From Phycicoccus sp. CSK15P-2 (GTDB lineage: Bacteria > Actinomycetota > Actinomycetes > Actinomycetales > Dermatophilaceae): a stretch of DNA of 64,000 nucleotides. A model generated the notes under the pieces. It searched no databases, was not told where the DNA came from, and worked only from the letters and a program-made list of their open reading frames with translations. Shown one piece after another: positions 1 through 8,305 of this stretch (its first letter is position 1; every line of letters starts with the position of its first letter). Location: the NCBI RefSeq assembly GCF_016888005.1, contig NZ_JAFDVE010000016.1, positions 1 through 64,000 on the forward strand. Direction: 5' to 3'. The position numbers and the translations under genes are program-made.

Positions 1-86
<86 letters not shown>

Positions 87-156
87 GTCTCGAGCCGGGT
101 CGAGGGACTCGGACGATCTGGGCGCCCGCGACCGAGGACGGCCGCGGACCGGCGGG

Positions 157-540
157 TCAGCCCCGCGGGATGACGAGCTCCTGGCCCGTCGAGATCTGGG
201 CGGTGTTGAGACCGTTGGCCAGCTGGATCGCGAGCACGCCCTCGGTCACCGTGAGACCCGGCATCTCCGTGGCCGCGATCTCGCTGAGGGTCTCCCCCGC
301 GGAGACGGTCACGACCCGCTCCGCCTCGGCCGCGCCGGCACCCCCGGTGCCCCGCACGCCCACGACACCGGCGACGAGCAGCGCCGCGAGCACGAGGAGA
401 ACGACCCGCCCGCGGGCAGTGAGGCGCAGCGCAGGACGCGCCGGAGCGGACACGGCCGGGTCGGGAACGACGGTGAGCCGCGGGCGTCGTGGAGCCGGTG
501 CGGGGTAGCCGGTCGTGGGCTCCCAGGCGATCGCGCTCAT
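157..540 (-). CDS. LysM-domain membrane protein, DivS/ChiZ/YneA-like SOS cell-division inhibitor
   Basis: A protein of 127 residues: a short cytoplasmic N-terminus, one membrane segment near residues 42-60 (VVLLVLAALLVAGVVGV), then a C-terminal LysM domain (VTVSAGETLSEIAATEMPG ... LANGLNTAQISTGQELVIP). The start at 540 was chosen because GGAGG lies five bases upstream; ATGs at 543 and 552 are alternatives. The gene is divergent from lexA with LexA boxes in the shared promoter. In Corynebacterium (divS), Mycobacterium (chiZ, Rv2719c) and Bacillus (yneA) the gene divergent from lexA is a LysM or similar small membrane protein that blocks division after DNA damage. By position and architecture this is its likely counterpart; the inhibitor activity is inferred. 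The usual downstream neighbour nrdR is not visible because the window begins in a homopolymer tract. Confidence 0.8.
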   Translation of the reverse strand: MSAIAWEPTTGYPAPAPRRPRLTVVPDPAVSAPARPALRLTARGRVVLLVLAALLVAGVVGVRGTGGAGAAEAERVVTVSAGETLSEIAATEMPGLTVTEGVLAIQLANGLNTAQISTGQELVIPRG

Positions 541-572
541 CATGTCCTCCATCCCGGCGGCCAGCGCCGCCG

Positions 573-588
573 TCGAACCGGTGTTCGA
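573..588. promoter_or_regulatory. LexA SOS box (perfect palindrome)
   Basis: TCGAAC-CGGT-GTTCGA is a perfect 16-base palindrome that matches the actinobacterial/Gram-positive SOS box (CGAAC-N4-GTTCG). It lies 33 bases upstream of the LysM gene start and downstream of that gene's predicted -10, so LexA bound here would block its transcription. Confidence 0.9.
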
Positions 589-604
589 TAGAACGTCTGT
601 ACGA

Positions 605-633
605 GTTGTAGCACGGATGTTCGAGCCGGACAA
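605..633 (-). promoter_or_regulatory. Promoter of the divergent LysM gene
   Basis: On the minus strand TTGTCC (633-628) is followed, after 17 bases, by TACAAC (610-605), a reasonable sigma-70-type promoter. A second, degenerate SOS-like site (609-624, one perfect half GTTCGA) lies inside the spacer. Confidence 0.5.
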
Positions 634-641
634 GACACACG

Positions 642-657
642 TCGTAAGAATGTTTGA
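642..657. promoter_or_regulatory. Degenerate LexA box overlapping the lexA -35
   Basis: TCGTAA-GAAT-GTTTGA keeps the SOS-box spacing with one good half (GTTTGA). It overlaps the predicted -35 of lexA, as expected for LexA autoregulation. It is weaker than the perfect box at 573-588. Confidence 0.5.
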
Positions 658-682
658 ATCATCTGTACGACTCCCGTACGCT
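654..682 (+). promoter_or_regulatory. lexA promoter
   Basis: TTGAAT (654-659), 17-base spacer, TACGCT (677-682): a good sigma-70-type promoter about 105 bases before the lexA start codon. The long 5' leader contains no obvious open reading frame. Confidence 0.6.
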
Positions 683-788
683 GTTCTCATGGCAGGAAGC
701 CTGCACGGGACCACCGACAGGCCCTCTGACCTGCGATAACACCACGGGTTCGGGCGATGACGCGCCGGGCCGGAGCGAAGGGGTCGAC

Positions 789-1511
789 ATGGCACGTCCC
801 AGGAACGCCGACATCCACGAGATGCCGGACCGCGGAGACGGCGGGGAGCTGACGCACCGCCAGCGGAAGGTCCTCGAGGTCATCCGCAACTCCGTCGACC
901 GCCGCGGCTACCCGCCGAGCATGCGCGAGATCGGCGACGCCGTGGGCCTCACCTCCCCCAGCTCCGTGGCGCACCAGCTCTCCGCGCTCGAGCGCAAGGG
1001 GTACCTCCGCCGCGACCCCAACCGGCCCCGCGCCATCGAGGTCGTCTCCCCCGACACCCCGAGCGACGGCTCCGGCTACCGGCGCGCCCCCGAGCACGAC
1101 GACGTCGACGTCACGGGCATCGGTGACGAGCGGCCCGAGGCCTCCTACGTCCCCGTCCTCGGCCGGATCGCCGCCGGCGTGCCCATCACCGCCGAGGAGG
1201 TCGTCGACGACATCTTCCCGCTCCCCAAGCAGATCGTCGGCGAGGGCTCGCTATTCCTCCTCAAGGTCGTCGGCGACTCCATGGTCGACGCCGCCATCTG
1301 CGACGGCGACTGGGTCGTCGTGCGGCAGCAGTCGGCCGCCGAGAACGGCGACATCGTGGCCGCGATGCTCGACAACGAGGCCACCGTCAAGACCTTCAAG
1401 CGCCGCGACGGCAAGGTCTGGCTCATGCCGCACAACCCGGCCTTCGAGCCGATCGACGGCGACCACGCGACCGTCCTCGGCAAGGTCACCGCGGTCCTGC
1501 GCCGCGTCTGA
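789..1511 (+). CDS. lexA: LexA, SOS transcriptional repressor (self-cleaving)
   Basis: The protein has 240 residues. An N-terminal winged helix (about residues 20-85, [12 protein letters not shown] ... [22 protein letters not shown]) is followed by a linker and a C-terminal S24 peptidase domain. The Ala-Gly cleavage site lies in RIAAGVPI (near residue 129), the catalytic serine in GDSMVD (Ser164) and the catalytic lysine in TVKTFKR (Lys201), so it should be competent for RecA-stimulated self-cleavage. The ATG at 789 follows GGAGCGAAGG and gives the normal family length; the frame is open further upstream but without homology. It is divergent from the LysM inhibitor gene and shares SOS boxes with it, consistent with autoregulation. 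Its stop lies only four bases from the convergent tctA stop. Confidence 0.97.
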   Translation: MARPRNADIHEMPDRGDGGELTHRQRKVLEVIRNSVDRRGYPPSMREIGDAVGLTSPSSVAHQLSALERKGYLRRDPNRPRAIEVVSPDTPSDGSGYRRAPEHDDVDVTGIGDERPEASYVPVLGRIAAGVPITAEEVVDDIFPLPKQIVGEGSLFLLKVVGDSMVDAAICDGDWVVVRQQSAAENGDIVAAMLDNEATVKTFKRRDGKVWLMPHNPAFEPIDGDHATVLGKVTAVLRRV

Positions 1512-1515
1512 CGTC

Positions 1516-3015
1516 CTACGCCGCGCGCGCCGCCCTCCTGGACGCCACCAGCCGCGCCACGGGCGGCAGCAGGACCGCCGCGGCGGCGACCACGTACAAC
1601 CCGATGCACAGCGGGGTGGAGACGAGCACGCCGAGGTCCCCCTGCGAGATCGCCAGCGAGCGCCGCAGCTGCTCCTCGGCCAGCGGGCCCAGGATCAGCC
1701 CCACGACGGCCGGCGCCACGGGCACGTCCGTCAGCCGCAGCAGGAAGCCCAGCGCGCCGATGACGTAGAGGATGAACAGGTCGACCGTGCTACCCCCGAT
1801 CGCGTACGTCCCCAACGTCGCGAACACCGCGATGCCCGCGTAGAGGTAGTACGGCGGGATCTGGAGCAGCCGCACCCAGATCCCCACCAGGGGGAGGTTC
1901 AGCACGAGCAACAGCACGTTCCCGATGTACAGGCTCGCGATGAGCGTCCAGACGAGCGCGTCGTTCGAGCTGAACAACAACGGGCCCGGCTGGATCCCGT
2001 AGTTCTGGAACCCGGCGAGGATCACCGCCGCTGTCGCGGACGTGGGCAGGCCGAGCGCGAGCAGCGGCACCAGCACCCCGGCCGCCGACGCGTTGTTCGC
2101 GGCCTCCGGACCGGCCACGCCCTCGATCGCCCCGTGACCGAACTCCTCCGGATGCTTGGTCAGCCGCTTCTCCGCGCTGTAGCTGAGGAACGTGGGGATC
2201 TCCGCACCACCGGCGGGCAGCGCCCCGATCGGGAAACCCAGCGCCGTACCCCGGAGCCACGGACGCCAGCTGCGGCGCAGGTCGACGCGGGAGAGCCACC
2301 GCGAGCCCTTCACCGGGGTCACCGTGCTGCGCCGCTCACCGCTGGACAGGACGGCGATCGCCTCCCCGATCGCGAACAGGCCGACCACGACGATGACGAC
2401 GTCGACGCCGTCGAGCAGCTGCGGCACACCCAACGTCAGTCTCGCCTGGCCGGACTGGACGTCGATGCCGACGAGACCCACCGTGACGCCGATGACCAGC
2501 CCGACGAGGCCGCGCAGCACGGACGAGCCGAGCACCGCGGCGACGGTCGTGAACGCCACGATCATCAGGGCGAAGTACTCGGGAGGGCCGAAGCTCAGGG
2601 CGACGTCGACCATGAACGGCGCGACGAAGGACAGCCCGACGGTGGCGATCGTGCCGGCGACGAACGAGCCGATCGCCGCGGTGGCCAGGGCGGCCGCGCC
2701 TCTCCCGGCGCGTGCCATCTTGTTGCCCTCCAGCGCCGAGATGATCGACGCGCTCTCCCCCGGGGTGTTGAGCAGGATGGAGGTCGTCGACCCGCCGTAC
2801 ATGCCGCCGTAGTAGATGCCCGCGAACATGATGAGCGAGCTCGTCGCCTCGAGCTTGAAGGTCAACGGCAGGAGCAGCGCGACGGTCAGCGCCGGCCCGA
2901 TGCCGGGCAGCACGCCCACGGCGGTGCCGAGGACCACCCCGATGAGGGCGAAGAGCAGGTTCTCGGGGCTCAGCGCCGCCCCGAAGCCGGCCATCAGCTC
3001 GGCGAAGCCGTCCAT
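1516..3015 (-). CDS. tctA: TctA, large permease subunit of a tripartite tricarboxylate transporter
   Basis: A protein of 499 residues with about 11-12 hydrophobic segments. Family hallmarks are the N-terminal [17 protein letters not shown] loop, [18 protein letters not shown] and the second copy [15 protein letters not shown] followed by [13 protein letters not shown]; TctA proteins are built from two such repeats. With TctB and the periplasmic-type lipoprotein TctC it forms a secondary, ion-driven importer of citrate or other tricarboxylates. The ATG overlaps the tctB stop (ATGA), so translation is probably coupled. It is last in the tctC-tctB-tctA operon. Substrate is not fixed by sequence; the nearby TcuA-like dehydrogenase suggests tricarballylate or a similar tricarboxylate. 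Confidence 0.93.
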   Translation of the reverse strand: MDGFAELMAGFGAALSPENLLFALIGVVLGTAVGVLPGIGPALTVALLLPLTFKLEATSSLIMFAGIYYGGMYGGSTTSILLNTPGESASIISALEGNKMARAGRGAAALATAAIGSFVAGTIATVGLSFVAPFMVDVALSFGPPEYFALMIVAFTTVAAVLGSSVLRGLVGLVIGVTVGLVGIDVQSGQARLTLGVPQLLDGVDVVIVVVGLFAIGEAIAVLSSGERRSTVTPVKGSRWLSRVDLRRSWRPWLRGTALGFPIGALPAGGAEIPTFLSYSAEKRLTKHPEEFGHGAIEGVAGPEAANNASAAGVLVPLLALGLPTSATAAVILAGFQNYGIQPGPLLFSSNDALVWTLIASLYIGNVLLLVLNLPLVGIWVRLLQIPPYYLYAGIAVFATLGTYAIGGSTVDLFILYVIGALGFLLRLTDVPVAPAVVGLILGPLAEEQLRRSLAISQGDLGVLVSTPLCIGLYVVAAAAVLLPPVARLVASRRAARAA

Positions 3016-3762
3016 CAACGGCCCCCGAGGTCGGGCAGGGCCAGGCCCAGGCCGAGCCGGAACGCGTAGAAGACGACGAGGGCCAGCACGAGGCCGATGA
3101 GCACGGTGCGGAGCAGCCGCGGTGCCCCGAACGCGATGGCCACGGCGACGAAGAGCACGAGGGCTGCGACGACGTAACCGGCGGTGTTCGCGAGGAGGGC
3201 GTGGGCGACGAGCCCCGCGACGAAGACGGCCACCCGCACCGCCGGGCGCGCCCGGAGCACCGGTGGCCGGTCCTCGCCGACGGGGACCCCCGGTTCGGAC
3301 GTCTCCGGGGTGTCGAGCACGCCGGACGCACCGGCGTCGCCGTTCACCCCGCTGTCCGGTCCAGCATCCACCTCGCCGGTCCCGTCCGCGCCGGCACCCC
3401 TCCGGCCGACGTCCAGGGACTCGCCGCCGTCCGCAGGCGTCGCGACGGGAGCCGCGCCGTGGCGCCCCCGGAGCGAGACCGAGCCCAGCACGACACCCAG
3501 GGCCAGCAGCATCGCGGAGACGGCCCAAGGGAACGGGCCGGCCCGAGGCTCCCGCCGCCACGAGGAGCCTTGATCGTGCTGGCGTCGACGGCCAGCACCA
3601 CGCCCATGACCACGAGCAGGCCGGCGAGCACCAGCGACGGCACGTCGACGCGGGAGGCTCCGCGTCGACGTGCCGGCGCGGGGGGCCGCCCCCCCCCCCC
3701 CCCCCCCCCCCCCCGCCCCCCCGTGCCGTCGCGGCGTCCGGCACCCCGGACGCCGCGCTCAC
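3015..3762 (-). pseudogene. tctB: TctB, small permease subunit; reading frame broken, probably by sequence error
   Basis: Three reading frames are needed. A GTG at 3762, overlapping the tctC stop as GTGA, begins [15 protein letters not shown]. The frame then enters a poly-G/C tract (3681-3722) and continues in another frame with the first membrane segment ([18 protein letters not shown]). Near 3543 a one-base slip separates the conserved GSLG from its continuation [11 protein letters not shown]. The last part (3512-3015) holds a long Gly/Asp-rich insert and three hydrophobic segments ending in [10 protein letters not shown]. TctB proteins normally have about 150-190 residues with four membrane helices, and all parts are present. 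Since both breaks fall in G/C runs and the flanking tctC and tctA are intact, sequencing or assembly error is more likely than true decay. Confidence 0.75.
3681..3722. repeat. Poly-G/C tract inside tctB, probable artefact
   Basis: GGGGG-CC-G followed by 26 C, one G and seven C. The tract breaks the tctB frame and on the coding strand would encode a pure Gly run. It resembles the tract at the window start. Confidence 0.7.
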
Positions 3763-4784
3763 GACCCGACCAGCCCCAGGTCCTCGAGCACTCCGCGGAT
3801 GCGCTCCTGCTCGTCACCGACGAACTGCTCGAACTCGTCACCGGCCATGAACTGGTCCTCCCAGCCGCGGTCGGCGAGTACCTGCTGCCACTCCTCGCTC
3901 TGGGCCATCTCGGCGAGAGCGTCCTCGATGGCCTGCTCGTCGGCCTCGTCGATACCTGGCGCGGCGACCATGCCCCGCCAGTTGGACAGCTCGATGTCCA
4001 GACCCGCCTCGGTCAGGGTGGGTGCGTCGATCCCCTCGATGCGCTCCGGCGACGAGACCGCCAGGGCGCGGACCTGGCCGGCCTTGATCTGCTCGATGAT
4101 CTCGTTGATGCCGGAGATGCCCGCCTGGACACGGCCCGACAGGATCGTCGCCAGGGCCTCCCCGCCACCACTGTGCGGGATGTAGTTGACGGCGGCCGGG
4201 TCGGCGCCGATCTCCTTCGCCATGAGCCCGGCCAGGATCTGCTCGATCCCGCCGGCGGAGCCGCCCGCGATCGCGACCCCGCCCAGGTCCTCCTCCATCG
4301 CGGCGACCATGTCGTCGACGGTCTGGAAGGGCGAGCTCTCGGGGGCGACGATGACCTCGTACTCGCCGATCAGCCTGGCCAGGGGGGTCACCTGGTCCAG
4401 GGTGACCGGGGAGTCGTTGGTCTCGATCGCGCCGACCATGATCGAGCCCATCGTCATGAGCTCGTTCGGGTCGCCCTCGTTGCCGACGAACTGCGCGATC
4501 CCCACCGTGCCGCCGGCACCGCCGACGTTGTAGACCTCGACCGAGGTCCCGAGCTGGCCCCCGAGGACCTCCTGGACGGCGCGGGAGGTCTGGTCCCAGC
4601 CACCACCGGGGTCGGCGGGTGCCATGACCCGGACCGCCCCCGTCGGCCAGCTGCTCGACCCTCCCGACGCGCTCGTCCCACCGTCGTCGCCCGCCGGAGC
4701 GCACGCGCTCATCGCCAGGCCGGCTGCGAGCAGCACCCCGGCTGCTGCCCGTCGTCGCCCCGTGTTGCGTGGGTGCCGTGCCAT
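3759..4784 (-). CDS. tctC: TctC, tricarboxylate-binding lipoprotein
   Basis: A protein of 341 residues with a twin-arginine-rich N-terminus, hydrophobic core and lipobox LAMSAC (Cys near residue 28), so a membrane-anchored extracytoplasmic substrate-binding protein of the Bug/TctC family. Family motifs: [20 protein letters not shown] (ligand-binding N-terminal loop), [15 protein letters not shown], and the central [13 protein letters not shown]. The start at 4784 was chosen because GAGGAGG precedes it; an ATG at 4814 lies upstream inside the promoter area. It is first in the operon with tctB and tctA and stands downstream of a GntR-type palindrome, so it is likely induced by substrate. Exact ligand unknown. 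Confidence 0.93.
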   Translation of the reverse strand: MARHPRNTGRRRAAAGVLLAAGLAMSACAPAGDDGGTSASGGSSSWPTGAVRVMAPADPGGGWDQTSRAVQEVLGGQLGTSVEVYNVGGAGGTVGIAQFVGNEGDPNELMTMGSIMVGAIETNDSPVTLDQVTPLARLIGEYEVIVAPESSPFQTVDDMVAAMEEDLGGVAIAGGSAGGIEQILAGLMAKEIGADPAAVNYIPHSGGGEALATILSGRVQAGISGINEIIEQIKAGQVRALAVSSPERIEGIDAPTLTEAGLDIELSNWRGMVAAPGIDEADEQAIEDALAEMAQSEEWQQVLADRGWEDQFMAGDEFEQFVGDEQERIRGVLEDLGLVGS

Positions 4785-4818
4785 GAGGCCTCCTCGTCGA
4801 GGTTCCATCTGCATCCGA

Positions 4819-4836
4819 CTGTATCCAAACGGATAC
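4819..4836. promoter_or_regulatory. Putative GntR operator in front of tctC
   Basis: GTATCC-AAAC-GGATAC (4821-4836) is a perfect inverted repeat. Its left part, CTGTATCCAA (4819-4828), matches 8 of 10 bases of the TTGTATACAA palindrome at 7129-7138 in front of the flavoprotein gene. Both fit operators of FCD-type GntR regulators, and the regulator gene lies between them. Confidence 0.6.
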
Positions 4837-4933
4837 CGTCGCGTGCAGCCTCACAGGTGGAGCCGGGGACGTCAACCCCCCGGCGGCCTCTCGGCCGGCC
4901 ACGACCGCGCCACGGCCCCGAGGTGCCGTCGCG

Positions 4934-5602
4934 TCAGGTCCCGGGGGCGTCCGGCCGTGCGGCCGCGGTGCGCAGCAGGCTCAGCCGGATCTGTCGTGCG
5001 CGCCCCATGTGCGCTGCCGCGACCTCGGCCGCCCCGTCCGCGTCTCCCTCGCCGACCGCTCGCAGGAGCCGCTCGTGCTCGTCCAGGGCCTCGGCCCAGC
5101 GACCCGGGGCGGACAGCGTCGAGTGCGGCGTGCGGACCAGGTGGATCGTCAGGTGCTCCAGGAGATCCTGCAGCACAGGGTTGTGCGTGGCGACCCACAC
5201 CGCGGCGTGGAACTCGACGTTCGTCCGTGCCCGCAGCTGGTCGGGTGGGTCGACCAGCGCGCGGTCCCGCGCCAACAGCCCCTCGAGCATCGCGAGGTCG
5301 GCCGTCGTCCGGGCACGCGCGGCCTCGCGTGCGGCCTGGGCCTCGAGCAGGATCCGGATGTCGTAGACCTGCACGACCTCGTGCGGGTCGACAGTGCGCA
5401 CCTGCAGCCCGCGGGTCCCGGGCACGAGCATCCGGTCGTGCTGCAGCCGGCGGAGCGCCTCGCGCACCGGGGTACGGGAGACCCCGAAGCGGGTGGCCAG
5501 CGCGACCTCCCGCAGCGGGGTGCCGGCCGCCAGCTCACCCGAGGTGATGTCCGCTCGCAGCCGGTCGTAGATCGAGTCGGCGTCCACCCGGGCGGCGCTC
5601 AC
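4934..5602 (-). CDS. GntR-family transcriptional regulator, FCD (FadR-like) subfamily
   Basis: A protein of 222 residues. An N-terminal winged helix (about residues 8-75, SIYDRLRADITSGELAAG ... FGVSRTPVREALRRL, the GntR signature) is followed by an all-helical FCD ligand-binding domain with the metal/acid-binding pattern (D..RILLEAQAA, NVEFHAAVW, EHERLLRAV, HMGRAR). FCD domains commonly bind organic acids through a metal ion. The GTG start overlaps the stop of the flavoprotein gene (GTGA), so the two are cotranscribed. Inferred role: substrate-responsive repressor of both its own operon and tctCBA through the palindromes at 7129-7138 and 4819-4836. Confidence 0.9.
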   Translation of the reverse strand: MSAARVDADSIYDRLRADITSGELAAGTPLREVALATRFGVSRTPVREALRRLQHDRMLVPGTRGLQVRTVDPHEVVQVYDIRILLEAQAAREAARARTTADLAMLEGLLARDRALVDPPDQLRARTNVEFHAAVWVATHNPVLQDLLEHLTIHLVRTPHSTLSAPGRWAEALDEHERLLRAVGEGDADGAAEVAAAHMGRARQIRLSLLRTAAARPDAPGT

Positions 5603-7068
5603 GCCGCCCTCCCGGCCCGGCGTCCGAAGACCGCTCCGGCCGTGAGGCCCGCACCCCCCGGATAGTTGCCGCTGAAGAGGCCGCCGAGCATCTCGCCACA
5701 GACGAACAGCCCCGGAATCCGGGCGCCGGACGGGTCGAGCACCCGCGCGCCGGTGTCGGCTCGCACGCCACCGAACGTGAAGGTGATGCCGCACGTGACC
5801 GGGAACGCGTAGAACGGAGGCGTCTCCAGCGGGACCGCCCAGTTGCTCTTCGGCGGGTCTGCGTGCGAGGCACGGCCGTCCTTGACCGCGGGGTCGAACG
5901 GGACGGACCGGTCGATGCCGGCGTTGAACTCCTCGACCGTGGCGACGAGCGTGCCGCGGTCCACGTCCATCGCCGACGCCAGCTCGGGCACCGTGTCCGC
6001 GACGACGACCGACGCGCCCGGCATGTCGTACTCCTCCGTCCGGAGCCGAGCCCGGGTGGTGGCGTCGAACACCTGGAAGGCCTGCCCGCCCGGCTGCTCG
6101 AGGATGGCCGCCCCGTACTTGGCGTAGGTGTAGTTGCGGTAGTCGGCGCCCTCGTCGAGGAACCGCTCGCCCCGGGCGTTCACGACGATGCCCAACGGGT
6201 ACCCGCCGCGGGTCAGCCGGTTGGTCAGCTCGCGGTTGCTCTCGTTGTCGGGGAAGCACGCGTCCCACGCCACGCTGTGACAGGTTCCCCAGTCGCCCGA
6301 GGACGCGGCACCGGCCACCATCGCCGAGCGGATCATGTCGCCGGTGTTGAGCGGCGTGCCGCGGACCTTGGCGTGCTCCCAGGGCGCTCCGAGATGCTCG
6401 GCGCGCATCTCGGCGTCCGCCTCGAACCCACCGGCCGCGAGCACGACCGACTCGGCCCGGACCGTGCCTCTGCCGCCGGAGTCGTCGCGCCAGGTCACAC
6501 CACGGACACGCCCGTCCTCCAGCACGAGATCCCCGGCCCGTGTGCCGTACCGGATCTGCACCCCTGCGGCGCGCGCGGCCCTCGTGTGCTCCGCCACGAG
6601 CCCCTTGCCGCCCTCGGTGCTGCCGACGGCCAGGCCGCCCCAGAACATGTACCGGCCGGTGGCGTCGTCCCGGTAGGCCTGCCGCTCGTAGAGGAGCCGG
6701 AAACGCAGCCCGAGCCCGTGCAGCCAGCGCATGACGTCCCGGCTGTCCTCGATGAGCGCCTCCGTGAGCTCACGGTCGTTGCGGCCCGAGGTGACCTTCT
6801 CCATGTCGGCCCGGAACGCCTCGGGCGGGTAGCTCGGCAGGACGGAGACGGGGAGCCGCTCGTCGTCGTCGAGCAGGTCGGCGATGTCGGGGATGCCGTC
6901 GTGCACGAACCGGAACGCTCCCGCCGTGTAGAAGCTGTTGCCCCCCGACGACTCGGCGTCGCCCTTCTCCAGGACGAGGACCCCGCGCCCCCGCTCCGCC
7001 GCGGCGTGCGCCGCGCTGAACCCGGCGTTGCCTCCGCCGACGACGACCACGTCGACCTGCGTGTCCAT
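5599..7068 (-). CDS. tcuA: FAD-dependent tricarballylate dehydrogenase (TcuA)-like flavoprotein
   Basis: A protein of 489 residues of the FAD_binding_2 (fumarate reductase/succinate dehydrogenase flavoprotein) family. The N-terminus DVVVVGGGNAGFSAAHAAA is the FAD dinucleotide-binding fold; SSGGNSFYTAGAFR and the C-terminal GGLFSGNYPGGAGLTAGAVFGR with GITFTFGGVRADTGARVL closely follow TcuA. TcuA oxidises tricarballylate to cis-aconitate. AGGAG precedes the ATG at 7068. It is the first gene of an operon with the GntR regulator and stands next to a TctABC-type importer, which strengthens a tricarboxylate role. No tcuB-like electron-transfer gene is in the window. A related 2-enoate or ketosteroid dehydrogenase activity cannot be excluded. 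Confidence 0.82.
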   Translation of the reverse strand: MDTQVDVVVVGGGNAGFSAAHAAAERGRGVLVLEKGDAESSGGNSFYTAGAFRFVHDGIPDIADLLDDDERLPVSVLPSYPPEAFRADMEKVTSGRNDRELTEALIEDSRDVMRWLHGLGLRFRLLYERQAYRDDATGRYMFWGGLAVGSTEGGKGLVAEHTRAARAAGVQIRYGTRAGDLVLEDGRVRGVTWRDDSGGRGTVRAESVVLAAGGFEADAEMRAEHLGAPWEHAKVRGTPLNTGDMIRSAMVAGAASSGDWGTCHSVAWDACFPDNESNRELTNRLTRGGYPLGIVVNARGERFLDEGADYRNYTYAKYGAAILEQPGGQAFQVFDATTRARLRTEEYDMPGASVVVADTVPELASAMDVDRGTLVATVEEFNAGIDRSVPFDPAVKDGRASHADPPKSNWAVPLETPPFYAFPVTCGITFTFGGVRADTGARVLDPSGARIPGLFVCGEMLGGLFSGNYPGGAGLTAGAVFGRRAGRAA

Positions 7069-7128
7069 GCCGCCACTCCTCCGCACTCGTCGACACACCG
7101 CGCACCACGCACGAGATGTTGGATGCAA

Positions 7129-7138
7129 TTGTATACAA
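7129..7138. promoter_or_regulatory. Putative GntR operator in front of the flavoprotein-gntR operon
   Basis: TTGTATACAA, a perfect palindrome 60 bases upstream of the flavoprotein start codon, in a locally AT-rich stretch. It is a typical FCD/FadR-type operator and resembles the tctC upstream site. Confidence 0.6.
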
Positions 7139-7255
7139 GTGAGCGCCGGGCGTCCGGGCTCCGCCGCATCCGCCACCCGTCGCCCTGCGCGACGTCGTGC
7201 CGGCATCGTCGCGCACCTCGCCTGGGTCGGCTCGGCACCCGGGCGCGGCTCCGGA

Positions 7256-7310
7256 CCGGAACCTTCGGCTTCACACCGGGAACTTCGCGGTGCGAAGCCG
7301 AAGGTTCCGG
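7256..7310 (-). terminator. Large perfect hairpin after the aspartoacylase gene
   Basis: CCGGAACCTTCGGCTTC (7256-7272) is exactly complementary to 7294-7310, a 17-base stem, with a further partial stem (ACACC/GGTGC) inside. It begins two bases after the stop codon of the gene ending at 7313. No T run follows. It may act as terminator; the large palindrome could also be a dispersed REP-like element. Confidence 0.7.
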
Positions 7311-7312
7311 CA

Positions 7313-8305
7313 TCAGGCGGGAACGTCGGGAGAAGCGGGATCGTCGCCGGTCTCGGCGATGTGTACGAGGGCGTCCCCCGAGGTGACGAGCGGCGCCTCC
7401 GTCCGCCCCACGACGACGCCGGTGCGGTTCGCGTGGACGAGACGCACCCGCTTGCCGAACGAGTCGAACAGCCCACCGAGCCGCTCCCCCGCCTCGACCC
7501 GCTGCCCGAGACCCGCCTCGAGGTGCAGCATCCCGGTGCCGCGCGCCCGCACCCACCCGCTGCGCCACGACACGACCGACGGCGCCGGCGGCTCCTCGTC
7601 CACGGAGTCCGTCATCCCGAGGGCGGCGAGTACCCGGCGCACCCCGAGGACACCGGCCAGCACCGCCCAGTCGTCCATCCGCCAGGCCTCCCCCGCCTCG
7701 TAGAGGAGCACCTTGGCCCCGCGTTCACGGGCGGCGTACCGCAACGAGCCGTCCCGCAGCCGGGCGTGCAGCATGACCGGCGCGGCGAACGCCTCCGCGA
7801 GCTGCCGGGTCCGGGGGTCCTCGAGGTCGGCCCGCACCTGCGGCAGGTTGGTCCGCCGGTCCGAGCCGGTGTGGAGGTCGATGCCGACCTCGCACTGGTC
7901 GACCACCTCGGTCATGAACAGGTGCGCGATCCGCCCGGCGAGCGACCCCCGCGGCGCGCCGGGGAAGGACCGGTTGAGGTCGCGGCGGTCCGGCAGGTAC
8001 CGGTCGCCCGTCATGAACCCCAGCACGTTGACGATCGGCACGGCGATCACGGTGCCGCGCAACGTCTTCGCGTCGAGTCCGGCCAGCACCTGCCGGACGA
8101 CCTCGACCCCCACGGCCTCGTCACCGTGGATCGCCGCGTTGACCCACACCGTCGGGCCGTCCTCGCGGCCGTGGACCACCCGTACCGGCAGGTCGACGTC
8201 GGCGCCCGTGACGAGACGGGTGATCGGCAGCGACAGCGCCTGCGTCCGGCCGGCGCGCACCCGCACCGACCCGATCTCGAACGAGGGTCGCAGTGCCCGC
8301 GCCAT
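7313..8305 (-). CDS. Succinylglutamate desuccinylase/aspartoacylase family zinc hydrolase
   Basis: A protein of 330 residues. The zinc-binding motif HGDE (in AAIHGDEAVG), the conserved DLNRSFPG and DLHTGSDRR (third zinc ligand), and the C-terminal beta domain are those of the M14-like AstE/aspartoacylase family, which removes acyl groups from N-acyl amino acids or small peptides. The ATG overlaps the stop of the zinc-protease gene (ATGA) and the pair is divergent from a RimK-like ligase. This trio recurs in bacteria, suggesting one pathway that builds and trims an amino-acid or peptide modification. The substrate is unknown. A long perfect hairpin follows the stop. Confidence 0.87.
   Translation of the reverse strand: MARALRPSFEIGSVRVRAGRTQALSLPITRLVTGADVDLPVRVVHGREDGPTVWVNAAIHGDEAVGVEVVRQVLAGLDAKTLRGTVIAVPIVNVLGFMTGDRYLPDRRDLNRSFPGAPRGSLAGRIAHLFMTEVVDQCEVGIDLHTGSDRRTNLPQVRADLEDPRTRQLAEAFAAPVMLHARLRDGSLRYAARERGAKVLLYEAGEAWRMDDWAVLAGVLGVRRVLAALGMTDSVDEEPPAPSVVSWRSGWVRARGTGMLHLEAGLGQRVEAGERLGGLFDSFGKRVRLVHANRTGVVVGRTEAPLVTSGDALVHIAETGDDPASPDVPA

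Noticed and set aside
1123-3069. A very long open frame on the plus strand across lexA and opposite tctA
   Set aside because: Its protein is Arg/Ser/His-rich without any family motif, as expected for a frame shifted against high-GC genes; tctA on the other strand has clear homology motifs. The same holds for long frames opposite leuS, rne, comEC, proA and fadD.
7256-7310. End of an insertion sequence
   Set aside because: No transposase gene or second copy in the window, and the palindrome starts right after a stop codon, as a terminator would.
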